DNA from: Coprobacter sp.
GTDB lineage: Bacteria > Bacteroidota > Bacteroidia > Bacteroidales > Coprobacteraceae
Assembly: GCA_022511245.1 (NCBI GenBank)
Contig: JAFLRV010000003.1
Coordinates: 7,559 to 44,990 of the forward strand
DNA: 37,432 bases
Reading direction: 5' to 3'
In this document: piece by piece, positions 18,586 through 28,546 of the stretch
How positions within the stretch are numbered: the first letter of the stretch is position 1
How the letters are laid out: the number at the start of each line of letters is the position of its first letter
Position numbers and translations under genes: made by a program
Notes under the pieces: generated by a model
The model's database searches: none
What the model was told of the DNA's origin: nothing
What the model saw: the letters and a program-made list of their open reading frames with translations, nothing else

Positions 18586-20052
18586 TCATCTCCACGAAAT
18601 CTTACTTTGTGCGTATTTTTGTATGTCTTTTAAGATGCGGGAATTCATTTTTCTGTTGATAATGTAATACAACAGCAATCCGGTCGCACTTTGCAGGATG
18701 AGCAGCAGCCAGTCCGGACGGATGATGGCGGGCAGCAGCAGCATCGGAATCGATACGAGTACGGTGATGGCGAAATAGGGTATCATGTCCCGGATTTGTC
18801 GGATGACACTGTATTGTAGAATGTTGCCGCTGACGTAGGCCATCAGACAATAATGCAGTATGCTGACAATGACTTGCCCCCATACCAGTGCTGTAATTCC
18901 CATTTTCAGTGTAATCCAGATGGCGGCCAGAGAACACAGGTCTTTTATGATTTCGAGATAAAACATAATTTTGACTTTACCCACTCCTAAAATGCAGTTG
19001 TTGAGAAATACGGTTAAGGTGGTAAAGATTCCCCGAAATACAAGCAGTTGAAAGAGCAGTATGGCGGGGTCCCATTTATGTCCGAACAATGTTCTGAACA
19101 ATGGTTCGGCGATGATAATAAGGAAGATGTATGCCGGAAATACGATGAACGAAGTGAATTTGTTCATTTTGCCGATTGTCCGGTGCAGCCGTTCCCGGTT
19201 GTCTTGCATATTGGACAGCACCGGAAGGAAAGAGGAGCCTATGATTTGCCCCAAAGCGGTAATCCCCATTTTGCTCCATTTGTCGGCCTGCGTATAGTAG
19301 CCCAATTGTTTCAGGTTGTAGCGGGCGCCGATAATGAAAGAATAGATGTTGAGGAACAGGGTATTGAGCAGCGATGTCAACATTACGCCCGAACCCACCT
19401 TAAATATTTCAGACAGGGCTTTTTTGCTGAATGTCCACGACGGTCTCCATGTCGTATATTTCCATAATATTGCCGATTTCACCGAAGAAAGTGCCAGTGC
19501 CTGAGCTACCATCGCCCACGCCCCGAATCCTTTCAGTGCCATGACCAGTGCTATGATTCCGGAGATAAACAGACCGGCTGTATTGGCAAATACGATGGGT
19601 TTGGCGTTCATGGCTCTCATCAGCTTGGCCGTTTGTACCATTCCCAATGCCAGTATGATAAAGTTCAGAAACATGATGCGGGAAATGGCAATCAGGCGGT
19701 TGTCGTGAAAAATATTGGCGATGAGAGGTGCAGAGAACCACAAAATGACATATAGAATGATGCTGACTCCGATGTTGAAAAAGAAAACCGTGCTGAAATC
19801 GGTTTGGGTCGCATGTTTTTTCTGAATGAGGGCCGATGAGAATCCGCTGTCGATAAATAAATTGGCAAAAGCCGAAAATACGGCAACGGCACCGATGAGA
19901 CCGAAATCTTCAGGCATGAGGACTTGAGCCAGCACAATTCCGGTAATCGCATACAGGATTTGGGTGGCTATACGGTCTATGGTATTCCACATCAAAGTAT
20001 CGGCCGTTTTTGTCTTTAGGTCGATATTCTCGCTATGAGGCTCTTTTTCCAT
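18586..20052 (-). CDS. Polysaccharide/oligosaccharide flippase (Wzx/MOP superfamily)
   Basis: 488 aa polytopic. TADTLMWNTIDRIATQILYAITGIVLAQVLMPEDFGLIGAVAVFSAFANLFIDSGFSSALIQKK is characteristic of WzxC-like proteins. Confidence 0.92.
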   Translation of the reverse strand: MEKEPHSENIDLKTKTADTLMWNTIDRIATQILYAITGIVLAQVLMPEDFGLIGAVAVFSAFANLFIDSGFSSALIQKKHATQTDFSTVFFFNIGVSIILYVILWFSAPLIANIFHDNRLIAISRIMFLNFIILALGMVQTAKLMRAMNAKPIVFANTAGLFISGIIALVMALKGFGAWAMVAQALALSSVKSAILWKYTTWRPSWTFSKKALSEIFKVGSGVMLTSLLNTLFLNIYSFIIGARYNLKQLGYYTQADKWSKMGITALGQIIGSSFLPVLSNMQDNRERLHRTIGKMNKFTSFIVFPAYIFLIIIAEPLFRTLFGHKWDPAILLFQLLVFRGIFTTLTVFLNNCILGVGKVKIMFYLEIIKDLCSLAAIWITLKMGITALVWGQVIVSILHYCLMAYVSGNILQYSVIRQIRDMIPYFAITVLVSIPMLLLPAIIRPDWLLLILQSATGLLLYYIINRKMNSRILKDIQKYAQSKISWR

Positions 20053-20150
20053 CTGTTGCGCAAAATAACAATATATTTTTCAATCTTTTTCGAAAAATAG
20101 AATTAAAGTACATCTTTATATTATATATTTACCGTTAAAAAGAGCGATAT

Positions 20151-21440
20151 ATGAAAATTCTGGTCTCTACCCCGACGCTGTGCCATCCCGATTTCCCGCA
20201 TTCGCCCAATACCGGTTTCGGGATTATGGTCTCCTGTATAGCTGAAGCTTTGGGAAAAGCCGGGCAAAAGGTATATGTCAACAACTCCTCTTTTTTCGGA
20301 CCGTCATCGGAGCGGCTGGGATATCATCTGTTGCAGCGCAAACTGCGGGTCTTGCTGTTTTCATCCAGAATCAAAGACGTAGTACGGGGATTCCGGTATG
20401 CTTTTCTGGCACGGACGCAATCGTGGTGGACACGATACAATATTTTCAAATATTATGTGAGTATCGGTTATAACGAGCGGGTAATCCGGCAGATTGCCCC
20501 CGATCATATACATATAAACGGACTGACCTTGAGTACGCTGCCTTTTCTTGTAGCGGCTGTCAGAACGGGCTTCCCGTTTACCGTCACGCTGCACGGGTTA
20601 AATTCGTTGGATGATTCTGTCGCTCTGTCTCCCTTTTTGAAAGCGTATGAATTTCGGATGCTGCGCTTGCTGCTTGAAAATCAGGTGCAGGTTTCCATTG
20701 TCAGTTCCGGAGGATTCCGGAAGATTGTGAACCGGTTCGGCGGGAAACACTATCCGACATTGAGTGTCGTTTTAAATTCCGTTTCTCCGATTCGGCGCAC
20801 TTATCCCGATGTGCCGAGAAAAAAACGGATTCTTTGCGTCGGGAATATAGACCGGCGAAAGAATCAGGCACAGCTGGTGCGGGCTGTTGCCCTGTTGAAA
20901 GACCGGACGGATTTTGATGTCTTTTTCATCGGGAATGATAATCTGAACGGGGAAGTGCAACTTTTAGCACAACGATTGGGGGTGAGTGACCGGTGTCATT
21001 TTACCGGAACGCTGCCGCATGAAGAGGTTTTTTCGATGATGAATGAGGCTTGGTGCACCTGTTTGTTGAGCAAAGACGAGGGTTTTGGACTTTCTTTTAT
21101 CGAGGGTTATTGTTTTGGTCTTCCGGCCATCTGTTTTGCCGATATCGATGCCGTTTCCGATATTTCTGACGAACGGTGCACCCTATTGATAGAAGAACGA
21201 ACCGATGAGGCTGTTTCCGGGTCGATTTCATCGGTTTTTGACCGGGACTGGGACCGGGACTATATCCGGCTCTTTTCCCGCCGGTTTTCGCCCGATATAT
21301 TGTCTGACGCTTATCTCTCGTTGTTCAAGGCTGCTCCTGCTGCATCTTTGACAGAGCCGGAGATTTGCCGACTGATGGATGATTATATGGCGCTGGGGTG
21401 GAGTAAAAAGAATTTTGAAAAAGCCGAACCGGTTTGTTGA
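20151..21440 (+). CDS. GT4-type glycosyltransferase
   Basis: RKKRILCVGNIDRRKNQAQLVRAVALLK and CTCLLSKDEGFGLSFIEGYCFGLPAICF. Confidence 0.9.
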   Translation: MKILVSTPTLCHPDFPHSPNTGFGIMVSCIAEALGKAGQKVYVNNSSFFGPSSERLGYHLLQRKLRVLLFSSRIKDVVRGFRYAFLARTQSWWTRYNIFKYYVSIGYNERVIRQIAPDHIHINGLTLSTLPFLVAAVRTGFPFTVTLHGLNSLDDSVALSPFLKAYEFRMLRLLLENQVQVSIVSSGGFRKIVNRFGGKHYPTLSVVLNSVSPIRRTYPDVPRKKRILCVGNIDRRKNQAQLVRAVALLKDRTDFDVFFIGNDNLNGEVQLLAQRLGVSDRCHFTGTLPHEEVFSMMNEAWCTCLLSKDEGFGLSFIEGYCFGLPAICFADIDAVSDISDERCTLLIEERTDEAVSGSISSVFDRDWDRDYIRLFSRRFSPDILSDAYLSLFKAAPAASLTEPEICRLMDDYMALGWSKKNFEKAEPVC

Positions 21441-21471
21441 AAAATAAAAGGCACACATTTACATGCGTGCC
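21440..21471 (-). terminator. Intrinsic terminator for metG
   Basis: Minus strand reads GGCACGCAT-GTAA-ATGTGTGCC (9-bp stem, one G-U) followed by TTTTATTTTT. Confidence 0.75.
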
Positions 21472-21496
21472 CGTATAGAGAGGAATGTAAAATCGG

Positions 21497-23536
21497 TTAT
21501 TTTACTTCAGAGCCGGGTTTTACTCCGTCGGAGGGTTCGATAACCACCAGCCGGCCGTCGGCATCTTCAGCCGACAGAATCATGCCTTGAGATTCTATCC
21601 CTTTCAGTTTGCGGGGGGCTAAATTGGCCACAAAACATACGTTTTTGCCGATTAAATCTTCCGGTGCGTAGTGTTTGGCGATTCCCGATACAATCGTGCG
21701 TCCGCCCAATCCGTCGTCGATTTTAAACTGCAACAGTTTGTCGGCTTTGGGGACTTTCTGACACTCCAGTACTTTCCCGACCCGGATATCCAGTTTCAGG
21801 AAATCGTCGAACCCGATGTTTTCCCGAATGGGTGCGGCCTGATGATTTTTCAGTTCGTTGGCCTTTTTGGTATCCAGCAGTTTTTGTACTTGAGCCTCAA
21901 CGGCGCTGTCTTCTATTTTTTCGAAAAGAAGCTCCGCCGGATTCAATGAATCGCCTTCGGCCAATATGTCGGTGTGTCCGAGCAGAGACCATTCGGCGGC
22001 TTTCATTCCCAGCATATCCCGTAGTTTTTGGGCCGAGAACGGCAGGAACGGTTCGAATGCGATAGCCAGATTGGCTGCAATCTGCAACGAGAGATTCAAT
22101 ATTGTAGCGACCCGGTTCATATCTGTTTTGGCCAGCTTCCAAGGTTCTGTGTCGGCCAAATATTTGTTCCCGATACGGGCCAGGTTCATGGCTTCTTTAA
22201 GTGCATCTCTGAACCGGTAGTGTTCCAGATAAGTTTCCATTTCAGCCTTTACGCCGGCAAATTCGGCCAGTGTCTGCCTGTCGTAATCAGACAATGTTCC
22301 GCAAGCGGGCACTTTGCCTTCAAAATATTTGTGGGTCAGAACCATCGCCCGGTTTACGAAATTGCCCAATACGGCGACCAGCTCGTTGTTGTTGCGTGCT
22401 TGAAAGTCTTTCCACGTAAAATCGTTGTCTTTCGTTTCCGGAGCGTTCGCTGTCAGGACATATCGCAAAACATCCTGTTTTCCGGGAAAATCCTCCAGAT
22501 ATTCGTGCAACCATACCGCCCAGTTGCGGGAGGTGGATATTTTGTCACCTTCCAAATTGAGGAACTCGTTGGCCGGCACGTTGTCGGGCAGGATATAGCT
22601 TCCTTCGGCTTTCAACATGGCCGGGAATACAATGCAGTGAAATACGATGTTGTCTTTTCCGATGAAATGAACCATTTTTGTCTCTTCATCTTTCCAGTAC
22701 AGCTCCCATTTGTCGGGCAACAGTTCTTTCGTATTCGAGATATATCCAATCGGGGCGTCGAACCACACATAGAGGACTTTGCCTTCGGCGCCTTCCACCG
22801 GAACCGGCACGCCCCAGTCGAGATCCCGGCTGACCGCACGGGGTTGCAATCCCATGTCAATCCATGATTTACATTGTCCGTATACGTTTGTTTTCCACTC
22901 TTTGTGGTCTTCCAGAATCCATTTTTTCAGAAATTCTTCGTGTTTGTCGAGAGGCAGATACCAGTGTTTGGTTTCACGCATGACCGGAGTGCTGCCGCTG
23001 ATGGCCGATTTCGGATTTATCAAATCGGTTGCGTTCAGCGATGTTCCGCAGGCTTCGCACTGGTCGCCGTATGCTTTTTCGTTATGGCAGTGGGGGCATG
23101 TTCCGGTAATGTACCGGTCGGCCAAAAACTGCTGGGCCTCTTCATCGTAATATTGTTCCGATGTTTTTTCGATGAATTCGCCTTTTTCATACAATTTCCG
23201 GAAAAAGTCCGATGCCATTTTGTGGTGTATTTCGGAGGAAGTCCGGGAATAGATGTCGAACGATATGCCGAATTCTTCGAACGATTTTTTTATGATATTG
23301 TGGTAACGGTCGACAATGTCCTGCGGCGAAACTCCTTCGGCTTTGGCTTTCAGCGTAATGGGGACTCCATGTTCGTCCGAGCCGCCGATCATGATAACGT
23401 CTTCCCCTTTCAGCCGGAGGTATCTGGTGTATATATCGGCCGGGACATATACGCCGGCCAGATGTCCTATATGTACAGGTCCGTTTGCGTAAGGTAACGC
23501 TGTCGTGACCAAAGTTCGCTTAAATTTCTTTTCCAT
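21497..23536 (-). CDS. metG: Methionyl-tRNA synthetase with C-terminal tRNA-binding domain
   Basis: 679 aa. [18 protein letters not shown], the [18 protein letters not shown] zinc knuckle, and C-terminal [24 protein letters not shown] (EMAP/Trbp111-like). Confidence 0.97.
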   Translation of the reverse strand: MEKKFKRTLVTTALPYANGPVHIGHLAGVYVPADIYTRYLRLKGEDVIMIGGSDEHGVPITLKAKAEGVSPQDIVDRYHNIIKKSFEEFGISFDIYSRTSSEIHHKMASDFFRKLYEKGEFIEKTSEQYYDEEAQQFLADRYITGTCPHCHNEKAYGDQCEACGTSLNATDLINPKSAISGSTPVMRETKHWYLPLDKHEEFLKKWILEDHKEWKTNVYGQCKSWIDMGLQPRAVSRDLDWGVPVPVEGAEGKVLYVWFDAPIGYISNTKELLPDKWELYWKDEETKMVHFIGKDNIVFHCIVFPAMLKAEGSYILPDNVPANEFLNLEGDKISTSRNWAVWLHEYLEDFPGKQDVLRYVLTANAPETKDNDFTWKDFQARNNNELVAVLGNFVNRAMVLTHKYFEGKVPACGTLSDYDRQTLAEFAGVKAEMETYLEHYRFRDALKEAMNLARIGNKYLADTEPWKLAKTDMNRVATILNLSLQIAANLAIAFEPFLPFSAQKLRDMLGMKAAEWSLLGHTDILAEGDSLNPAELLFEKIEDSAVEAQVQKLLDTKKANELKNHQAAPIRENIGFDDFLKLDIRVGKVLECQKVPKADKLLQFKIDDGLGGRTIVSGIAKHYAPEDLIGKNVCFVANLAPRKLKGIESQGMILSAEDADGRLVVIEPSDGVKPGSEVK

Positions 23537-23581
23537 GCAGTCGTGATTGTTTTTAATGTAGTGGGGTCCGTTTCCGAACGA

Positions 23582-24961
23582 TTATTTTATTCCTGTAAGT
23601 TTTCGGATGTTGTTGGGAATGTCCGTGTTGTCGAGCCGTCCCGAGAATTGCTCCTGCCCTGCTCCGATGGCATAGACGGGAACGACTACTCCGGTGTGGT
23701 TGCCCGATGTCCAGCCGATGCGGGCTTTTTGATTGACAAGGGTTACGACGGCGTTGGTCAAGGCATTTACTGTATTATAGAGACTGGTTACGTCCTGCGA
23801 GTTTCTGGCAATAAATGTCGATTCGAAAATTCTCATCAGATTGGCTTCTTCGCTGTAACTTACCGGAATGTATTCCCACAGACCCAGCTGCTCTTTCAGT
23901 ACTGTTTTCATGTCGTCCCATGTCGTTGCAGGGGCATTTTTCAGGATGTTTGAAAGATTTTCTTCCGATGCTTTTTGATGTTGCAGAATACCGACAGGAA
24001 GACTCTTGTCGTGGATACCCAGTCCCATACCGCCGGTTTCATGGTCGGCTGTTACGATAATGAGGGTCTCTTTCGGGTGTTTCAGGTAAAAATCATAAGC
24101 CACTCTCACGGCGTCGTCAAGGCCAATCGTCTCTTTTATGGCTGTCGCCGCATCGTTGGAGTGTCCTGCAAAATCAATCGTTCCACCCTCTATCATCATG
24201 AAAAATCCCTGTTTCGGGTTTTGCATAAACCGGTTGATACAGGCTTCCGTCAGGTCTTTTAACGAGAGTTCTTCCGGTTTGCGGTCTATTTCGTAGGGTG
24301 TGTGGCGGGTTCCGACGGTGTCGTAGAGCAGTACCATTTTTCCGGTTGAAGCGGCCTTGCGGTAATCTTCCGGTCCGGCACATACCGTGTATCCGTTTTG
24401 TCTGAAATAGGTGTACAAGTCTGTATCTTCCGGGTTGCTGTTGTTTCGGGGCTGCAGGAGGGAGGAGCCGCCAAAGAAGTCGAAACCGCTTTCGGCAGCC
24501 TGTTTCCCGATGGCATAGTATAATTCCCGGTCGGGTTGGGAGGCATAGAATCCGGCCGGAGTAGCGTGGTCTATCGATACGGTCGTAATGATGCCGATTT
24601 GCCGTCCTTCGTTTTGAAGTTGTCTGCTTATTGCTGTAAGGGCGTGCGTTCTTGCCGAGTCCATCCCCGATGTTCCGTTCGAGGTTTTTATGCCGGTGGC
24701 CAATGCCGTTGCGGCGGCCGCGGAATCGGTAATGCGGGAATCGGCCGAATAGGTGGTCGCATGGCTGGTTACCGGAAAGTCCAAAAACAGAAGATTCCGG
24801 GCCGATTGGGTGGCTTCCAGATATAATTGGGTGGCTTCCACATGGCTGAAGCCCATACCGTCGCCAATAAAATAGAAAATATATTTGGGGCCTTTGCCGT
24901 GAGCCGGGAGGATTCCCCCTATAAAAAATGCGAAAAGAATAAGTTTGAAAATTTTGTTCAT
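23582..24961 (-). CDS. Alkaline phosphatase (PhoA superfamily), exported
   Basis: YFIGDGMGFSHVEATQLY, ITDSAAAATALATGIKTSNGTSG (nucleophile Ser), EGGTIDFAGHSND and VTADHETGG. The signal peptide starts at the internal Met (24961), so the ORF start at 25060 is probably wrong. Confidence 0.93.
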   Translation of the reverse strand: MNKIFKLILFAFFIGGILPAHGKGPKYIFYFIGDGMGFSHVEATQLYLEATQSARNLLFLDFPVTSHATTYSADSRITDSAAAATALATGIKTSNGTSGMDSARTHALTAISRQLQNEGRQIGIITTVSIDHATPAGFYASQPDRELYYAIGKQAAESGFDFFGGSSLLQPRNNSNPEDTDLYTYFRQNGYTVCAGPEDYRKAASTGKMVLLYDTVGTRHTPYEIDRKPEELSLKDLTEACINRFMQNPKQGFFMMIEGGTIDFAGHSNDAATAIKETIGLDDAVRVAYDFYLKHPKETLIIVTADHETGGMGLGIHDKSLPVGILQHQKASEENLSNILKNAPATTWDDMKTVLKEQLGLWEYIPVSYSEEANLMRIFESTFIARNSQDVTSLYNTVNALTNAVVTLVNQKARIGWTSGNHTGVVVPVYAIGAGQEQFSGRLDNTDIPNNIRKLTGIK

Positions 24962-24983
24962 TGTATATTGATTTATATAATAG

Positions 24984-25005
24984 TTGTAAAGATACTTCTT
25001 TACAA
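24984..25005. promoter_or_regulatory. Perfect 8-bp inverted repeat upstream of the alkaline phosphatase gene
   Basis: TTGTAAAG-ATACTT-CTTTACAA, 23 bp upstream of the preferred ATG (24961). Confidence 0.45.
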
Positions 25006-25082
25006 GGAAAGCATTTTTTTGAAGATAAAAAAATGTAAAAGATTTTGTACTCTTTAACAATATTGATGGTTATCTCCCTTTT

Positions 25083-26588
25083 TTACCGATTCATGGCCAG
25101 CATTTCTTCGATCATTTCCCGTTGGTTCGACAGTCGGGGAATTTTATGTTGTCCTCCCAGTTTCCCTTTTTCTTTCAGCCAGTCGTGGAACAGATTTTTA
25201 CGGGCGACAATGATTTCGAGCCGGTCCAAAGCAATACCTTTGTACCGTTTGGCTTCGTAATCGGAATTGAGGGACTGGAGTGTGGCATCCAGAATCTGGG
25301 CAAACTGTTCCAAAGAACAGGGCATTTTTTCAAATTCGATGAGCCATTGATGACGGCCTTTCCCTTTTCCGGACATATAGACGGGTGCCGCCGTGTAGTT
25401 GGAGATTTCGGCTCCGGTCTCGGCGCAGGTTCGAGCCAGTCCTTTTTCTGCGTTGTCGACCATCAGTTCTTCACCGAACGCATTTATAAAATGTTTGGTG
25501 CGTCCCGATACGATTACTTTTACCGGATGGGTCGATACTATTTTTACCGTATCGCCGGTCTGGTATCTCCATAATCCGCTGTTGGTGGTAATGACCAGTG
25601 CATAGTTTTTCCCTGTCTCGATTTCCCAAATCGGGAGCGTTCGGGGATACTCCTTGTTGATTTCTTCTATCGGAATAAATTCAAAAAATATGCCCAAGTC
25701 AAGCATCAGCAGCATACCGGGAGATGAATCGTTCTGTATGGCGAAAAATCCTTCGGACGCATTGTATGTCTCGACATAGTGCATCCGGGAAGAGGGGATG
25801 AGTTCTTGATATTGAGTCCGATACGGTTCAAAACTAATTCCTCCGTGAAAAAAGACTTCCAAATCGGGCCATATTTCGGTTAAGTATTTTTTTCCGCTTT
25901 TGTGAAGCAGTTGTTTGATTAAAACAAGAAACCATGAAGGAACTCCCGACAGGCTGGTGACGTGCGAATGGAGCGTCTTTTCACATATTGCATCCAGCTT
26001 CGCTTCCCATTCCGGCATCAGGGCAATTTTTTTGTCCGGGATGCGAATCAAGTCGGCCAACGGATTGATATTTTGGATAAGCACGGCCGACAAATCTCCG
26101 CAACGGCAACGGGCCGACAGGTTGCTGATATCGTGACTGCCGCCCAGAATCAACCCTTTGCCTGAAAAGAAGCGGCTTTCGGGGTTCATTTGCAGGTAAA
26201 GGGCAATGCAGTCTTTCCCTCCGCGATAGTGACACTCGTGCATCGCTTCGGTGCTGACGGGGATAAATTTACTTTTATCGTTCGTTGTGCCCGACGACTT
26301 GGCAAACCATCGTATTTTGGAGGGCCATGTCAGGTTTGTTTCTCCTTTCTGCAACCGCTCCACATAGGGTTTCAGCTCTTCGTATGTGATTAAAGGTACC
26401 TGTTCCGAAAATTGAGTATAATTGGAAATGTCCGCAAAACGAAATTGCTGTCCCAGTTCTGTATTTCGGGCTTTTTTCAATAGATTGTCGAGTTGCCGGG
26501 TCTGAAATTCCTGTCCGTATTGGCTATAAAGAGCAATCTCTTTTTGCCGGGCTGTAAAAATACGGGACAGAATTTTGGTTGTATTCAT
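25083..26588 (-). CDS. GH3 auxin-responsive promoter family protein (acyl-acid amido synthetase-like)
   Basis: KIRWFAKSSGTTNDKSKFIPVS (ATP/AMP-binding motif), NASEGFFAIQND, LWRYQTGDTVKIVSTHPVKVIVSGRTKHFINAFGEELM. ATG 26588 (MNTTKILSRIF) preferred over 26648. Confidence 0.9.
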   Translation of the reverse strand: MNTTKILSRIFTARQKEIALYSQYGQEFQTRQLDNLLKKARNTELGQQFRFADISNYTQFSEQVPLITYEELKPYVERLQKGETNLTWPSKIRWFAKSSGTTNDKSKFIPVSTEAMHECHYRGGKDCIALYLQMNPESRFFSGKGLILGGSHDISNLSARCRCGDLSAVLIQNINPLADLIRIPDKKIALMPEWEAKLDAICEKTLHSHVTSLSGVPSWFLVLIKQLLHKSGKKYLTEIWPDLEVFFHGGISFEPYRTQYQELIPSSRMHYVETYNASEGFFAIQNDSSPGMLLMLDLGIFFEFIPIEEINKEYPRTLPIWEIETGKNYALVITTNSGLWRYQTGDTVKIVSTHPVKVIVSGRTKHFINAFGEELMVDNAEKGLARTCAETGAEISNYTAAPVYMSGKGKGRHQWLIEFEKMPCSLEQFAQILDATLQSLNSDYEAKRYKGIALDRLEIIVARKNLFHDWLKEKGKLGGQHKIPRLSNQREMIEEMLAMNR

Positions 26589-26617
26589 TTTGCTTAAAAT
26601 GATTCGGTACTTTATGA

Positions 26618-26648
26618 CAAAATTAGCGAATAATATGTGCCATTGCAA
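26618..26648 (-). promoter_or_regulatory. Predicted Bacteroidetes-type promoter for the GH3 gene
   Basis: Minus strand: TTG (26648-26646), 20 bp, TAATTTTG (26625-26618). This matches TTG-N19-21-TAnnTTTG and lies 29 bp upstream of ATG 26588. Confidence 0.55.
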
Positions 26649-26700
26649 CAGTTAACCTGTTTTTTTATGGTCATGCGATTTTCTTCTTTTTGTTTCCGGG

Positions 26701-26734
26701 AAAAAACAAGAGCCGATACCTGACGTATCGGCTC
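26701..26734 (-). terminator. Intrinsic terminator for the DEAD-box helicase gene
   Basis: Minus strand: GAGCCGATAC-GTCAG-GTATCGGCTC followed by TTGTTTTTT. Confidence 0.85.
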
Positions 26735-26751
26735 CGTATGGGGGAGTGGTT

Positions 26752-28491
26752 TTATTTTTTTCGTTTCGAAGAAAACTCTTTTTGATTTTTTCTTCTGTCT
26801 TTTTTCTCGTGACGGGGCTTTTCCCGGTATCCGGCCTCTTTTCTTTTCCGTTTGGGGGCCCGTTCCATTTTGTCGGCTTCTTCCACCGCAATGCGCTGTC
26901 CGAAGAAATTGACATTGCGCAGGCCTTCAATAACACTTCGGGCCCCTTTTTCTTCGATTTCGAAGAAAGAGAAATTGGAGAGCAAATCTATTTTCCCGAT
27001 AATGACTCTCTTGCGCACATAGGTATTAATCAGATCGATGAGGGTATTGGGATAGAGTCCGTCTGTTTTCCCCAGATTGATAAACAGCCGTTTGAAGCCC
27101 GGTTCGGCTTGCCGGTTGCGTTTACTGCGGTCGCTGTCGTTATCTTTTTCCCGTTTTTTTTCGTCGGGGATGTCGAGTTCCCTTGCATCGGCGTAGTAGT
27201 CCAGCAGGCGGTTAAATTCGAGCGAAACGACCCGTTTTATCAAGTCTTCATTGCTGAGCCATTCCAGTTTGCGGAATATGGGTTGAAGGTAAGAGGCGAT
27301 TTCTGCCTCATTTACCTGTACTTTTTCGATTTTATCGACCAGATTGAACAGCTGTTTTTCGCAAATCTGTTTTCCGTTGGGAATGGTCCCTTTCTCAAAT
27401 TTTTTGCCGATGGTGCGTTCTATCTCTTTCATCCGACCTTTTTCCTTCGTATGGACGATTGCGATAGAGGTTCCGGTTTTTCCGGCCCGGCCGGTGCGTC
27501 CGCTGCGGTGCGTATAGGTCTCGATATCTTCGGGAAGCCCGTAATTGATGACATGCGTCAAGTTATCTACGTCGAGCCCCCGTGCCGCAACATCGGTAGC
27601 CACCAGCAGCTGCAAGTTCCGTATGCGGAATTTCTGCATTACGGCATCTCGCTGGGCTTGAGAGAGTTCTCCGTGCAATGAGTCGGCGTTGTAACCGTCC
27701 TGTATCAGCTGGTCGGCGATTTCCTGTGTTTCGCGCCGGGTACGACAGAAAATGATACCGTATATGTTGGGATAGTAATCGGCGATTCTTTTCAGGGCCA
27801 GATATTTATCCTTAGCATGCACCATATAGTAAACATGCTTGACGTTTTTAGCCCCTTCATTTTTGCCGCCGACGATGATTTCCTGCGGATGGTGCATATA
27901 TTTCCGGGAGATGCGGGCGATTTCATCGGGCATGGTGGCCGAGAAAAGCAACATGTTGCGGTTATCGGGAACTTCTGCCAAAACGGCATCGATACTTTCG
28001 GCGAATCCCATATTCAGCATTTCATCGGCTTCGTCCAGAATAACGGTGTGGACCAGCTCCAGATTAACCATGCCCCGATTCATTAAGTCGAGCAGGCGTC
28101 CGGGTGTGGCTACAACGATGTGTACCCCTCTTTTCAAGGATTTTATTTGGCTTTCAATGCTGGAGCCTCCATAAACAGGCAGAATCCGCAATCCGTCGAT
28201 ATATTTGGAATAGTCGGTCAGGTCGCTGGCGATTTGCAGGCACAATTCCCGTGTCGGGCTCAAGACAAGCGCCTGAGGTTGATTCTTTTTTAAGTTGATT
28301 TTTTGGATGACCGGCAGTCCGAATGCGGCGGTTTTTCCCGTTCCGGTCTGTGCCAGAGCCACCATATCGGTTTTTTCATGCAACAAACGGGGAATGACCT
28401 CTTCCTGTACAGGCATCGGGTTTTCGTAACCCATTTCGGTGATTGCTTTTAAAATGGCCGGGCAAACACCTAACTCTTCGAATGTATTCAT
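26752..28491 (-). CDS. DEAD-box ATP-dependent RNA helicase (DeaD/CsdA-like) with C-terminal DbpA-type RNA-binding domain
   Basis: ALAQTGTGKTAAFGLP, LSPTRELCLQ, LDEADEMLNMGF, FSATMP and THRSGRTGRAG; basic C-terminal tail. Confidence 0.96.
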   Translation of the reverse strand: MNTFEELGVCPAILKAITEMGYENPMPVQEEVIPRLLHEKTDMVALAQTGTGKTAAFGLPVIQKINLKKNQPQALVLSPTRELCLQIASDLTDYSKYIDGLRILPVYGGSSIESQIKSLKRGVHIVVATPGRLLDLMNRGMVNLELVHTVILDEADEMLNMGFAESIDAVLAEVPDNRNMLLFSATMPDEIARISRKYMHHPQEIIVGGKNEGAKNVKHVYYMVHAKDKYLALKRIADYYPNIYGIIFCRTRRETQEIADQLIQDGYNADSLHGELSQAQRDAVMQKFRIRNLQLLVATDVAARGLDVDNLTHVINYGLPEDIETYTHRSGRTGRAGKTGTSIAIVHTKEKGRMKEIERTIGKKFEKGTIPNGKQICEKQLFNLVDKIEKVQVNEAEIASYLQPIFRKLEWLSNEDLIKRVVSLEFNRLLDYYADARELDIPDEKKREKDNDSDRSKRNRQAEPGFKRLFINLGKTDGLYPNTLIDLINTYVRKRVIIGKIDLLSNFSFFEIEEKGARSVIEGLRNVNFFGQRIAVEEADKMERAPKRKRKEAGYREKPRHEKKDRRKNQKEFSSKRKK

Positions 28492-28514
28492 TTCATGTGA
28501 TGTCGTTAGGGGTG

Positions 28515-28546
28515 CAAAGATAGCGATAAATATCGGTATCTGTCAA
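28515..28546 (-). promoter_or_regulatory. Predicted Bacteroidetes-type promoter for the DEAD-box helicase
   Basis: Minus strand: TTG (28546-28544), 21 bp, TATCTTTG (28522-28515), 23 bp upstream of ATG 28491. Confidence 0.55.

Noticed and set aside
22028-22867. 279-aa plus-strand ORF opposite metG
   Set aside because: Antisense shadow ORF; metG on the other strand is unambiguous.
26652-26936. 94-aa minus-strand ORF between the helicase and GH3 genes
   Set aside because: Low-complexity K-rich translation overlapping the helicase 3' end and reading through its terminator.
26746-27681. 311-aa plus-strand ORF opposite the DEAD-box helicase
   Set aside because: Antisense shadow ORF with low-complexity F/P-rich translation and no domain.
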